Positions 26,540-34,063 of a stretch of DNA of 64,000 bases are shown here, in pieces. The notes under the pieces were generated by a model. It was given only the letters and a program-made list of their open reading frames with translations, had not been told where the DNA came from and ran no database searches. Position 1 is the first letter of the stretch. Each line of letters begins with the position of its first letter. The stretch spans positions 372,001 to 436,000 of IMG/VR virus record IMGVR_UViG_3300027996_002186. One strand, written 5' to 3'. This DNA is from a virus. A program made the translations under genes and the position numbers.

Positions 26540-27742
26540 ATGATAATCAAAAAATACAAAAAATTTTTAGAATCAACTAAAACAGAACAAGATATGTGGA
26601 ACATAATTCCAGATTCAGTTAAAGATTTGCATAAACTTTTCCAATCAAGTGGTAAGAAATTATACCTTGTTGGAGGATCAGTTCGTGATTTTTTAACAAA
26701 TGACACCCCAAAAGATTTTGATTTAGCAACTGATGCACTTCCGGATGAAGTGTTAGAGATTGTTAAAGGTAAATACAGAACTAACTTACAAGGTAAGGCA
26801 TTTGGTGTTGTAGTTGTTTATACAGATGAAATTCCAGAAGGAATGGAAGTGGCTACATTCAGAGAAGATATAAGTAAAGGTAGAAATCCTGAGGTTAAAC
26901 TTGGTGTTACTATTGAAGATGATGTTAAGCGTAGAGATATAACTTACAACGCTCTTTTCTATGACTTAGATAAGAAAGAAATTATAGATTTAACTGGCGG
27001 TAAGGCAGATTTAGAATCTGGTATCACTAGAATGGTTGGTGAGCCAATAGAGAGGTTTGATGAAGATTCGCTTCGTATTCTTCGAGCATTTAGATTTGCA
27101 TCTAGATATGAACATCCATTACACAAAGATACAGAACGTGCAATAGAGAAGAGAAAACAACTTGAGAACATCGATCCTGAGACAGGAGACATGAAAAGAA
27201 TATCACAAGAAAGAGTTTGGGAAGAAATGACTAAAGCTTGGAAGCAAGCTAAAGATTACAGATACTACTTAAACTTCTTTACTAAGTTTGATATGTGGGA
27301 TCAAGTATTTCCTGGAGCTAACATCAACACAGAGTTGGTTGATAGTAAAAACTTTGCTGTTGTTATATCTAACCTATTTAAGAACGAATCTACTAGTGGT
27401 TTGGCTACTAAATTGATACAAGAGTATAAAATGGATTCTTGTTCAGATGTTACTGGTGTAGATAACTTAGTATCTAAGATAATATTCTTAATTGACTTCT
27501 TAAAATTCGATACTGATAAGGTATTTGAAACTTTCAAAAAGAAACAACAATGCGCTATTGATGATACAACCATTTTAGAGTGGTTAGATGTTAATAACAT
27601 AACAGATGATTATTTTATCAAGTTTGTTGAATACAAACCATCTGTCTCTGCAAAAGATTTGATGTTACAAGGGTTCAAGGGATCTAACTTGGGTAAGGAA
27701 ATCAAGAGATTGGAGATTGAAAAATTCAAGAATATTCTATAA
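26540..27742 (+). CDS. cca: tRNA nucleotidyltransferase (CCA-adding / poly(A) polymerase family) with tag-like N-terminus
   Basis: 400 residues. Class II nucleotidyltransferase head: LVGGSVRDFL (43-52), KDFDLATDA with catalytic D59 and D61, then RRDITYNALFYDL and DSLRILRAFRFASR. The enzyme adds or repairs the 3' CCA of tRNA without a template. The extra N-terminus MIIKKYKKFLESTKTEQDMW precedes the catalytic domain and fits the capsid-targeting tag pattern. The 2H phosphoesterase gene follows, which suggests an RNA-repair or RNA-end module. TATATTTA, a near host -7 box, lies just upstream of the ATG. Confidence 0.9.
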   Translation: MIIKKYKKFLESTKTEQDMWNIIPDSVKDLHKLFQSSGKKLYLVGGSVRDFLTNDTPKDFDLATDALPDEVLEIVKGKYRTNLQGKAFGVVVVYTDEIPEGMEVATFREDISKGRNPEVKLGVTIEDDVKRRDITYNALFYDLDKKEIIDLTGGKADLESGITRMVGEPIERFDEDSLRILRAFRFASRYEHPLHKDTERAIEKRKQLENIDPETGDMKRISQERVWEEMTKAWKQAKDYRYYLNFFTKFDMWDQVFPGANINTELVDSKNFAVVISNLFKNESTSGLATKLIQEYKMDSCSDVTGVDNLVSKIIFLIDFLKFDTDKVFETFKKKQQCAIDDTTILEWLDVNNITDDYFIKFVEYKPSVSAKDLMLQGFKGSNLGKEIKRLEIEKFKNIL

Positions 27743-27788
27743 TTTCAAATTAATATTTTTTTAATAATTTTTTACAATATATACTCAT

Positions 27789-28526
27789 ATGATAAACTTC
27801 GTTACATATGTAAAAGATGTCGTTGGTAATAACTACCTGGCTATCAAATTCGATAAAGGAACAATAGAAACATACTTAAACCAATTAAAAGAAATTATTG
27901 GTTCTGATTTCGAAAACTTTACAGAGAACCAACAAAAAAGAGATGGTGGATCACATCACATGACCGTTATTAACGTAATGGATTATAATAAACTTTCTAA
28001 AGAAGTTGGTATGGATAAGTTTGTATCATCACTTGACTCAGTTTTCAACTATGAGATAGATGATTTGAAATTCATGGGTATTGGTACCGCTGAACGAAAT
28101 ACAAACAGAGCTTATTTTATTGTTTGTAAAAGTGATAAATTAGATGCTATTAGAACTAGATATGGGTTAAAAGATCACGACTTTCATATAACTTTAGGAT
28201 TTAAACACAAAGATGTTTTTGGTGTTAGAAAAAATGAGATAGTAAAAAAAGAGGGTAAGTTTCTGAAACTTTTGAAGCAGGAATTTTATAAGAGTGATAA
28301 TTGGAATTTTATAAGAAAGATTGAAAACTACCAACTCGACCCAAAATCAGAGATTATTCCTGTGTCTATAAGTGATTCACACTTGAAAGTAAAATGTTCT
28401 GGGTATTATATAGATATAACTTATATGGATGATGGTGAGAAATTTTGGATAGTTACAAAATATCCAATCGAAGAGGAATTACCTCGTATGTCAGAGACAG
28501 AAATTGCTAAAAAATTGAATAAATAA
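27789..28526 (+). CDS. 2H phosphoesterase-family protein
   Basis: 245 residues. Two H-x-T motifs about 75 residues apart, H57-M-T59 in SHHMTVI and H133-I-T135 in FHITLGF, are the signature of the 2H superfamily (2'-5' RNA ligase, cyclic phosphodiesterase, T4 Acb1). Such enzymes open 2',3'-cyclic phosphates or cut cyclic and 2'-5' oligonucleotides. Possible roles are tRNA end repair with the adjacent CCA enzyme, or destruction of CBASS-type signals as T4 Acb1 does. The sequence does not decide. The C-terminal 100 residues are an extra domain. Confidence 0.8.
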   Translation: MINFVTYVKDVVGNNYLAIKFDKGTIETYLNQLKEIIGSDFENFTENQQKRDGGSHHMTVINVMDYNKLSKEVGMDKFVSSLDSVFNYEIDDLKFMGIGTAERNTNRAYFIVCKSDKLDAIRTRYGLKDHDFHITLGFKHKDVFGVRKNEIVKKEGKFLKLLKQEFYKSDNWNFIRKIENYQLDPKSEIIPVSISDSHLKVKCSGYYIDITYMDDGEKFWIVTKYPIEEELPRMSETEIAKKLNK

Positions 28527-28527
28527 T

Positions 28528-28776
28528 ATGGAGTTACTTTACAGCTTAGATGAGTGCATAGATAGAGAAAGAGTAGTAGGTAGGTTAGAACTACTTAAAT
28601 TAGCAGGAAAATTATATTATGATATAGAATATGATATACTAGAAATAGAAGATTTAGATTTATCTGATGATGAGTTAGATAAGTTATTAAAGCTTCTAGA
28701 TAAAAACGATGTTATTGAATACACTGAAAGAGAGAATGATATTGATAAAGATGATTTTCTTAATGAAGATTATTAA
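28528..28776 (+). CDS. Small acidic hypothetical protein
   Basis: 82 residues, highly acidic (LEIEDLDLSDDELDKLLKLL), predicted all-helical. Starts 1 nt after the 2H gene stop, so co-transcribed. Could be a DNA-mimic or inhibitor-type protein by charge; unproven. Confidence 0.6.
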   Translation: MELLYSLDECIDRERVVGRLELLKLAGKLYYDIEYDILEIEDLDLSDDELDKLLKLLDKNDVIEYTERENDIDKDDFLNEDY

Positions 28777-28822
28777 ACATCAACAAGTCTGATATTGGTG
28801 ATCAAATATCGAGTTGAATAAA

Positions 28823-28832
28823 CTAATATATA
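28823..28832 (+). promoter_or_regulatory. Candidate late promoter box, one mismatch (CTAATATATA)
   Basis: Lies 4 nt before the ATG at 28837; one mismatch to the TTAATATATA consensus. Confidence 0.3.
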
Positions 28833-28836
28833 GTAT

Positions 28837-29205
28837 ATGAAAAAGTTCACCGACATAACAGATAAAGATTCTTCAATGGAATTCAATAAAGATAAGGAGT
28901 CAGATTTATCAAATGATATAACAGAATTGAATGACCAAGTATCGGATGAAGTTAAGAATACTATTCTTGATGGTGAGTGGGAGATTTGTAATGTGATTGA
29001 TGTATCAGCTAACAAACCAACAAACGAAGCTATTATAATCAATGCTGAGTTGGGTGATAAACAAGTTAAAAGAGGAGAGTTTCTTTATGTAACAGCACTT
29101 ATAAATAAAAAAGGTCGACCATATCACCAGAGTCAAATGGGTGTTTTAAAGGTTAGAGTAGTGGAGATATATAACACACTATTAGTCCTAAATTCATTAA
29201 GATAA
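28837..29205 (+). CDS. Hypothetical protein
   Basis: 122 residues. N-terminal 45 residues acidic and disordered-looking; the rest is a beta-rich domain (DGEWEICNVIDVSANKPTN, KGRPYHQSQMGVLKVRVVEI). MKKFTDITDKDSS at the start is only loosely tag-like. No family recognised. Confidence 0.6.
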   Translation: MKKFTDITDKDSSMEFNKDKESDLSNDITELNDQVSDEVKNTILDGEWEICNVIDVSANKPTNEAIIINAELGDKQVKRGEFLYVTALINKKGRPYHQSQMGVLKVRVVEIYNTLLVLNSLR

Positions 29206-29276
29206 CATGAAATGTGTTAAAATACACATAAAATATTAACAACTAAATCAATATTTATATCTAAACACCACATCAC

Positions 29277-30248
29277 ATGAAAAATCTATTAATAACCATA
29301 TTACTATCAATAACAAATACTATACCAGCTATGTGCACACTGGTTGTAGATAATGGTAATTGGAGTAGTGCTTCATCTTGGGATTGTGGGTATATACCTG
29401 CATCGGATGGGGATACTATGGTTATCCCTTCTTCTATGACTGTTGTAGTTGATTTAAACAGCCCTACCTATGTTGATATGAGGATTGAAGTTTATGGAAC
29501 AATGCAGTTCAGTAATGGAAAGAAAATCAACATGGATAGTGATGGTATTGTTGAAATTTATACTGGAGGAACATTAACCGGTGGTAATTCTGGTTCTAGA
29601 TTAACGATAGGTGGAACTACTTGGTGGAGTGGAACAGATCCTCCCTTAATAGGCCCAACCATTGTTAGTAATAGCGGGTTTTTACCAATTGAATTAGTAG
29701 AATTTAATGCTATTGTAAATGAAGATAGAGTAGAAATATCATGGACAACTGCATCCGAAATAAACAATGACTATTTTATTGTTGAGAAAAGTAAAGATAC
29801 ATTTATATGGAGTAAGGTAATTGAAGCCAAGGGAGCAGGTAATAGTAATATCATAATCAATTATTTTGAAATTGATAACAACCCACTAATGGGGCTATTT
29901 TACTATCGCCTCACTCAAGTCGATTTTGATGGTAAGCAAGAGACATTTAATATTATTCCTGTTGAAAACGCTATAAAAGGTGAGGGTATTATGAACATCT
30001 ACCCCAACCCAGTAAATAAAGGAGAATGTATTAGTCTTTCATTTGAAAGTTTACATCGAGATAAGCAGGGAATTCTAGTTGTTCTTAGAGACATAAGAGG
30101 TAATGAAGCATATTCTATAATAAAATTTGTTGATTGTAAAGATGGGTTGGTTGTTATTGATATTCCTCATCACCTTACATCAGGCACATATTTAGTAGTT
30201 GCTACTTCTGAAAATTTATTATACAGTAAAAAAATAATCATAAAATAA
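29277..30248 (+). CDS. Secreted T9SS cargo protein with G8-like domain and type A sorting domain
   Basis: 323 residues. Signal peptide MKNLLITILLSITNTIPAMC; then WSSASSWDCGYIPASDGDTM, a G8-like pattern of extracellular Bacteroidetes proteins; then the linker LPIELVEFNA and the module SWTTASEINNDYFIVEKSKD ... YYRLTQVDFDGKQETFNI. It ends in a complete type A T9SS sorting domain (NIYPNPVNKG, LRDIRGNEAYS, LTSGTYLVVATSENL). In hosts this domain directs export across the outer membrane and often anchoring to the cell surface. The phage gene would therefore need a T9SS-bearing host. It lies just before a SiaC-like gene, sharing one base with it. Confidence 0.85.
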   Translation: MKNLLITILLSITNTIPAMCTLVVDNGNWSSASSWDCGYIPASDGDTMVIPSSMTVVVDLNSPTYVDMRIEVYGTMQFSNGKKINMDSDGIVEIYTGGTLTGGNSGSRLTIGGTTWWSGTDPPLIGPTIVSNSGFLPIELVEFNAIVNEDRVEISWTTASEINNDYFIVEKSKDTFIWSKVIEAKGAGNSNIIINYFEIDNNPLMGLFYYRLTQVDFDGKQETFNIIPVENAIKGEGIMNIYPNPVNKGECISLSFESLHRDKQGILVVLRDIRGNEAYSIIKFVDCKDGLVVIDIPHHLTSGTYLVVATSENLLYSKKIIIK

Positions 30249-30628
30249 TGATAATCAAGGGCGATCAAAGTACTCCATACGTAAAGTTAGATAAAGAAAA
30301 CTGTACACTTACTATTATAGGTAAATCTTACCCAGAACACCCATCATTATTTTATGATCCGATAGTGGAAGAGATTGATAAATGTAAAAGTGATTTGGGA
30401 AAATCTAAAATCACAATCAGAATAGCATTAGAAATATTAAATTCAGTTTCAACTAAATACCTTTTCCATTTGGTAAAAGAGTTATATGAATCAGCTATGG
30501 AGACGGAGGTTAATTGGTATTATGAAGAAGATGATGAAAGTATGTTAGAAGAAGGTAATTATTTAAAATCATCCCTCCCTAAATCAAATTTTAATTTAAT
30601 AGGTGTGTTGGATCTTAGATCAATCTAA
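30248..30628 (+). CDS. SiaC-like regulatory phosphoprotein (DUF1987)
   Basis: 126 residues matching the SiaC/DUF1987 pattern: STPYVKLDKENCTLTIIGKS, YPEHPSLFYDPIVEEI, LEILNSVSTKYLFHLVKEL and WYYEEDDESMLEEG. SiaC is the substrate of the SiaB kinase/SiaA phosphatase switch that tunes cyclic-di-GMP and aggregation in bacteria. In SiaC the phosphorylated residue is a threonine in the segment that here reads NSVST (T is present). Its last base of the upstream stop is shared with this start (TAATG). Whether it acts as a decoy or active switch is unknown. Confidence 0.8.
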   Translation: MIIKGDQSTPYVKLDKENCTLTIIGKSYPEHPSLFYDPIVEEIDKCKSDLGKSKITIRIALEILNSVSTKYLFHLVKELYESAMETEVNWYYEEDDESMLEEGNYLKSSLPKSNFNLIGVLDLRSI

Positions 30629-30710
30629 TAGTCTTGTAATATTCTAACCATTCTTCACTTTGACCAGAAATGAACTCCGGTGTTAAACAAGTTGGTATTT
30701 TTAATCATTT

Positions 30711-31085
30711 TTATCTCTTCTTGTCTAACAGAAGTCGAACAGATCGAAGAATATCTGTGTGATCAAATGGTTTAAATATGTAATCAGCGGCTCCTAAATT
30801 CATTCCTTTTTGAAGGTCCAAAGTATCTACTTTTGCTGTTACAAATAGGAAAGGAGGAATTACTTCCGTTGTCCAAATCAATTGTAACTCCCAGAGTAAT
30901 TCAAACCCGTCTAATTCAGGCATAGCAACGTCACAAATAACCAAGTCTGGACAATCTTTCATAATTGCATCATAACCTAATCTACCATTAGTAGCAGTTG
31001 AAACTTTGTATCCTGATAATTCAAATATTTCTTGTAATGTTTCTCGGATGTTTATATCATCTTCAACAATTAGTATGTGATCCAT
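30711..31085 (-). CDS. CheY-like response regulator receiver protein
   Basis: 124 residues, a single receiver domain. All functional residues are present: acidic pair D9/D10, phosphoacceptor D52 in ICDVAMPELDG, T83 in FVTAK and K105 in FKPF. There is no output domain, so it signals by protein-protein contact. A TTAATATATA box lies 63 nt upstream and a 13-bp palindrome (TATGAG-T-CTCATA) between. The candidate kinase gene is 23 kb away at 54669. Confidence 0.92.
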   Translation of the reverse strand: MDHILIVEDDINIRETLQEIFELSGYKVSTATNGRLGYDAIMKDCPDLVICDVAMPELDGFELLWELQLIWTTEVIPPFLFVTAKVDTLDLQKGMNLGAADYIFKPFDHTDILRSVRLLLDKKR

Positions 31086-31128
31086 AGTTACATCTTTCTT
31101 TTCTTCCTCTTCATATCACCCTCTATTA

Positions 31129-31141
31129 TATGAGTCTCATA
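31129..31141. promoter_or_regulatory. Perfect palindrome upstream of response regulator gene
   Basis: TATGAG-T-CTCATA, 43 bp before the ATG at 31085; possible operator for a dimeric regulator. Only one copy was noticed. Confidence 0.25.
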
Positions 31142-31147
31142 CATATC

Positions 31148-31157
31148 TATATATTAA
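31148..31157 (-). promoter_or_regulatory. Candidate late promoter box TTAATATATA
   Basis: Exact 10-mer on the minus strand, 62 nt before the response regulator ATG, a longer leader than at other sites. Confidence 0.35.
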
Positions 31158-31217
31158 TTTGGTAGTTTAATAAATAATGTGTATATTGTATTATTAATCA
31201 CTATAAAAGAAATAACT

Positions 31218-31508
31218 ATGGAATTTAAAATTGACGGAATAACACTCTATACTTGTGATAAGTATGGTAATAAAGGAAGAAAGATTGCTGATAATACATC
31301 ATTTGCATCATTTGATGAGTCTAGAAATATATTTATTGTTACTGATTTAGATGGTATCGTACAAACAAGAGATGGATATGGAAATCCTATTCGAAAAATC
31401 TGCGAAAATGCTATTGAGGCTAGATTTGTTGATAAAGATATCATTGTTCGTACTAGAAATGGAAATGAGCAACGTGATGAATACGGGAATTTAATTAGAA
31501 AAATATAA
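31218..31508 (+). CDS. Small repeat protein with three D-x-YGN-x-x-RKI units
   Basis: 96 residues from the ATG at 31218 (an upstream ATG at 31179 is less likely). Three copies of a unit ending in YGN-x-x-[RG]-RKI: DKYGNKGRKI, DGYGNPIRKI, DEYGNLIRKI, separated by beta-strand pairs (FIVTDLDG, IIVRTRNG). This looks like a small beta-repeat fold, like an unfinished propeller. No named family recognised. Confidence 0.7.
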   Translation: MEFKIDGITLYTCDKYGNKGRKIADNTSFASFDESRNIFIVTDLDGIVQTRDGYGNPIRKICENAIEARFVDKDIIVRTRNGNEQRDEYGNLIRKI

Positions 31509-31540
31509 CCATTTAATTAGGTGTGTTATAATATTATGAT

Positions 31541-31548
31541 TATATTTG
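31541..31548 (+). promoter_or_regulatory. Bacteroidetes-type promoter -7 box TATATTTG
   Basis: Exact box, 10 nt before an ATG at 31559 that opens a 15-codon ORF (basic, MRDISFVKIRIKKLK); may drive the gene at 31700 with a leader peptide. Confidence 0.4.
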
Positions 31549-31641
31549 TAATAACAATATGAGGGATATATCATTTGTCAAAATCAGAATAAAAAAGTTA
31601 AAATAACTTAAAAAAGGTTTGGTAGAAGAGATAAAGTTCCG

Positions 31642-31649
31642 TATATTTG
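31642..31649 (+). promoter_or_regulatory. Bacteroidetes-type promoter TTTG-N20-TATATTTG
   Basis: TTTG at 31618-31621, 20-bp spacer, TATATTTG; drives the gene at 31700 with a leader of about 45 nt. Confidence 0.6.
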
Positions 31650-31699
31650 TAAGACAAGAAACAATATTATTAATCACTACATAAAAAAAAACAAAAACT

Positions 31700-32317
31700 A
31701 TGTCATTATTTACAAAAGCAAAGAAATCACCAGCTAAAACTACTAAAGCAAAAGCTGAAAAAGTAAGAATTACTATCGAGGATACAACATTCTTCGATAA
31801 AGTTACAAAACTAGAGGCACTTCAATCAACTATGAAATCATCTAAGGCGAAAGCAGATATGATTTCTGATGAACTAAAAGACCTTGGAAAAGAAAAATGG
31901 GCTGAACTTTACACCGAAACGGGTAAAAACCCAGGATCTGTGATGTTAGAACAAATTAATGATTCTGACGATGTTGCACAAGTAATGTTCCTTCCTACTG
32001 ATAAGTATATCACTATCAATGAGGAAAGATCTGAAGAGTTACGTGAGACTTACGGAGAAGAAATTGTTAACGAAGATACTACTTTCTCTTTCGATTCAAA
32101 AATGATTGAGAAGTATGGAGAAGTTCTTTCTCAGTTGATTATGGATTCTGTGGAAATTGCAGATAAAGACAAAGAAAAAATCATCAAAGCAACTACTAAA
32201 TTCTCTGTGGCTAAGGGAACCATCGATAACTTCAAAACTTACGGAGAAATTGGTGAAGTAATGGAGTCAGTTAGACCAGTAATCGCTTTGAAAAACGTAG
32301 AAGTAATTAAAGGATAA
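31700..32317 (+). CDS. Hypothetical protein, probably highly expressed
   Basis: 205 residues. Lysine- and alanine-rich N-terminus (FTKAKKSPAKTTKAKAEKV), then a helical and beta domain. No family recognised. A strong promoter, a perfect 14-bp terminator after the stop, and the placement before the MoxR/CobS-like ATPase gene suggest an abundant protein, possibly a partner of that ATPase. Confidence 0.7.
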   Translation: MSLFTKAKKSPAKTTKAKAEKVRITIEDTTFFDKVTKLEALQSTMKSSKAKADMISDELKDLGKEKWAELYTETGKNPGSVMLEQINDSDDVAQVMFLPTDKYITINEERSEELRETYGEEIVNEDTTFSFDSKMIEKYGEVLSQLIMDSVEIADKDKEKIIKATTKFSVAKGTIDNFKTYGEIGEVMESVRPVIALKNVEVIKG

Positions 32318-32321
32318 AACT

Positions 32322-32352
32322 AAGAGAGTGTTATAATATATAACACTCTCTT
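32322..32352 (+). terminator. Intrinsic terminator, perfect 14-bp stem
   Basis: AAGAGAGTGTTATA, loop ATA, TATAACACTCTCTT followed by a T; 4 nt after the stop of the gene at 31700. Confidence 0.85.
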
Positions 32353-32367
32353 TAAAAATAAAATAAA

Positions 32368-32544
32368 ATGAATTTATTTAAAAATACACATATATTGAAA
32401 CAATTTGCTAAATCGTATCCAAATGATGAGGATTTAGGTAATATAGTTAGGAAATCTTTTCCTATTGATGAATTTGTTAAGAGTATTCCTAATGACCGAA
32501 CTTTGGGAACAGAAATTAGAAAAAAATTAATTCAAATTAATTAG
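32368..32544 (+). CDS. Small internally repeated hypothetical protein
   Basis: 58 residues read by hand. Two repeats of P-N-D-x-x-L-G-x-x-[IV]-R-K: YPNDEDLGNIVRKSF and IPNDRTLGTEIRKKL. The N-terminus is basic. It lies between the terminator of the 31700 gene and the promoter of the ATPase gene. A small helical protein of unknown role. Confidence 0.55.
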   Translation: MNLFKNTHILKQFAKSYPNDEDLGNIVRKSFPIDEFVKSIPNDRTLGTEIRKKLIQIN

Positions 32545-32565
32545 GTAGTATAAATTAATAATTAG

Positions 32566-32573
32566 TATATTCG
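32566..32573 (+). promoter_or_regulatory. Host-type -7 box variant TATATTCG
   Basis: One mismatch from TATATTTG, 29 nt before the ATG at 32603. Confidence 0.4.
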
Positions 32574-32602
32574 TAAAAGTTAAAATTAAAAATAATAAAA
32601 AT

Positions 32603-33739
32603 ATGTCGAAAATTTCAAAATCAAAACAAGTAAGTCCAGAATTACAAGAGAAATTATCTCTTTTAACTCCTAAAGAAAGAAAATACTTCTCTGTTATGTG
32701 GGCCAAGTATGGTGTTCTTAACATCATTTCTAAACCAGGAGTTGCGAAGTCTGCGATTGGTCGTTCAATCTGTGATAAATTAGGTTTCCGATATATGGAT
32801 ATCAGATTATCAATGGTTGATGAAACTGATGTAGGACTTTATCCAGATGTCTCAGAGATTGAGGTTGATGGTAAAAAAGTTAAATGTTTGGACTTCGTTG
32901 TTCCTAGATGGGCAATTGAATCTAACAAACAACCAACGATTATTCACTTTGAAGAGTTGAACAGAGCTTCTCAACAAGTTCGAAACGCGGCTCTACAAAT
33001 CTTACTTGAGCGTCAGATTGGAACAGAGTTTGAATTTAATGATAATGTCCTTATGATGTCTTCTGGTAACCTTGGAGACGAAGATGGGACAGATGTTGAA
33101 GAGTTCGATGCGGCACTTAACAACCGTTTAGTTCATATCAACCACGTACTTGGTGTTGACGAGTGGATTGAAAATTTCGCTGAAGAGAATGTTCACCGTT
33201 TAATTACGTCATTCATCAAAGCACACCCTGAGCAAATGTATAAAACTAGTGATAACGCTAAAGCATACGCTACTCCCCGTTCTTGGACGATGTTGTCTGA
33301 GTTCATCATTACCAACTTTGGTGAAGATGCTTCTCCTAAAGATTTCCTTCCATTAGTGAAAGAAGTCGCAACTGGTTACCTTGGTAACTCGTCTATGAAG
33401 TTCGTACAGTACTGTGAGGATATGTTAAATATCTCTATTGAAGATGTTCTTAACAACTATGATGGTATTAAGAAAGACTTGGCTAAATACAACCGTGATA
33501 AAAACTCCGAATTAATTCAATCATTAAAAGAGATCGAAATCACTAAATTAACTAATAAACAACTTAAAAACATTGTTAAGTTTCTTGAGAATGTTGGTGA
33601 TGATGAAAAAACGGCTTACTTACTTTACATCTTGGATAACGTAGCTGATGTTACAAATCCAAAATTAAAGAACTTCCTTTTAGAGTTCGAGGAATTGTTG
33701 AGAACTATTAAGAAAATCAACAAACCGGGTAGTAAATAA
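32603..33739 (+). CDS. MoxR/CobS-type AAA+ ATPase
   Basis: 378 residues. Walker A variant SKPGVAKSAI (43-52), Walker B and following motif in TIIHFEELNRAS at about 110-121, sensor 1 in LMMSSGNLGDE and arginine-finger region ALNNRLVHI, all typical of the MoxR/CobS clade. These ATPases act with VWA-domain partners; the VWA protein at 20820 is the obvious one. Arginine codons are often CGT here (at least six), whereas most neighbours use AGA, a hint of high expression or a different origin. A strong terminator follows. Confidence 0.88.
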   Translation: MSKISKSKQVSPELQEKLSLLTPKERKYFSVMWAKYGVLNIISKPGVAKSAIGRSICDKLGFRYMDIRLSMVDETDVGLYPDVSEIEVDGKKVKCLDFVVPRWAIESNKQPTIIHFEELNRASQQVRNAALQILLERQIGTEFEFNDNVLMMSSGNLGDEDGTDVEEFDAALNNRLVHINHVLGVDEWIENFAEENVHRLITSFIKAHPEQMYKTSDNAKAYATPRSWTMLSEFIITNFGEDASPKDFLPLVKEVATGYLGNSSMKFVQYCEDMLNISIEDVLNNYDGIKKDLAKYNRDKNSELIQSLKEIEITKLTNKQLKNIVKFLENVGDDEKTAYLLYILDNVADVTNPKLKNFLLEFEELLRTIKKINKPGSK

Positions 33740-33763
33740 TCTTAGTAATAAGATTCACAACAG

Positions 33764-33794
33764 GGGGGTATCGGTTGGATATCCCCTTTTTTTT
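33764..33794 (+). terminator. Intrinsic terminator
   Basis: GGGGGTATC, loop GGTTG, GATATCCCC followed by eight Ts, 24 nt after the ATPase stop codon. Confidence 0.9.
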
Positions 33795-33829
33795 GCTCAA
33801 ACAAATAAAAATAAAATGATATATAATAT

Positions 33830-34063
33830 ATGAATGATGATAAAGTCGAGATACAAATAGTTTTAAAGAATCACTTTGGTGAATTTCTTGGTAAGAAATC
33901 AGTTCTTAGTGAAGATCAGTACAAAAATCTATTACAGATGTCTAAGAGTTTTTATAATGGATCAGGGTTTGAATTAACGTGTGAGGATGGATCATTTGTT
34001 GTTTTCCCACCAGAGATAGTTCGGCAGTCTATATTACTAGTAAAAAAAATAAAGAATGTTTAA
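33830..34063 (+). CDS. Small hypothetical protein
   Basis: 77 residues, beta-rich at both ends (KVEIQIVLKNHFGEFLGKKS, GFELTCEDGSFVVFPPEIV). The end overlaps the next gene by 8 nt. It starts the operon 33830-35694. No family recognised. Confidence 0.6.
   Translation: MNDDKVEIQIVLKNHFGEFLGKKSVLSEDQYKNLLQMSKSFYNGSGFELTCEDGSFVVFPPEIVRQSILLVKKIKNV

Noticed and set aside
29277-30248. Host contamination or chimeric assembly as the source of the T9SS genes
   Set aside because: Both genes share the base composition of the window, one is joined to its neighbour by a shared base, and the other has the phage late-type promoter box.
31559-31606. 15-codon ORF after a TATATTTG box
   Set aside because: Could be a leader peptide, but length and composition do not allow a call.
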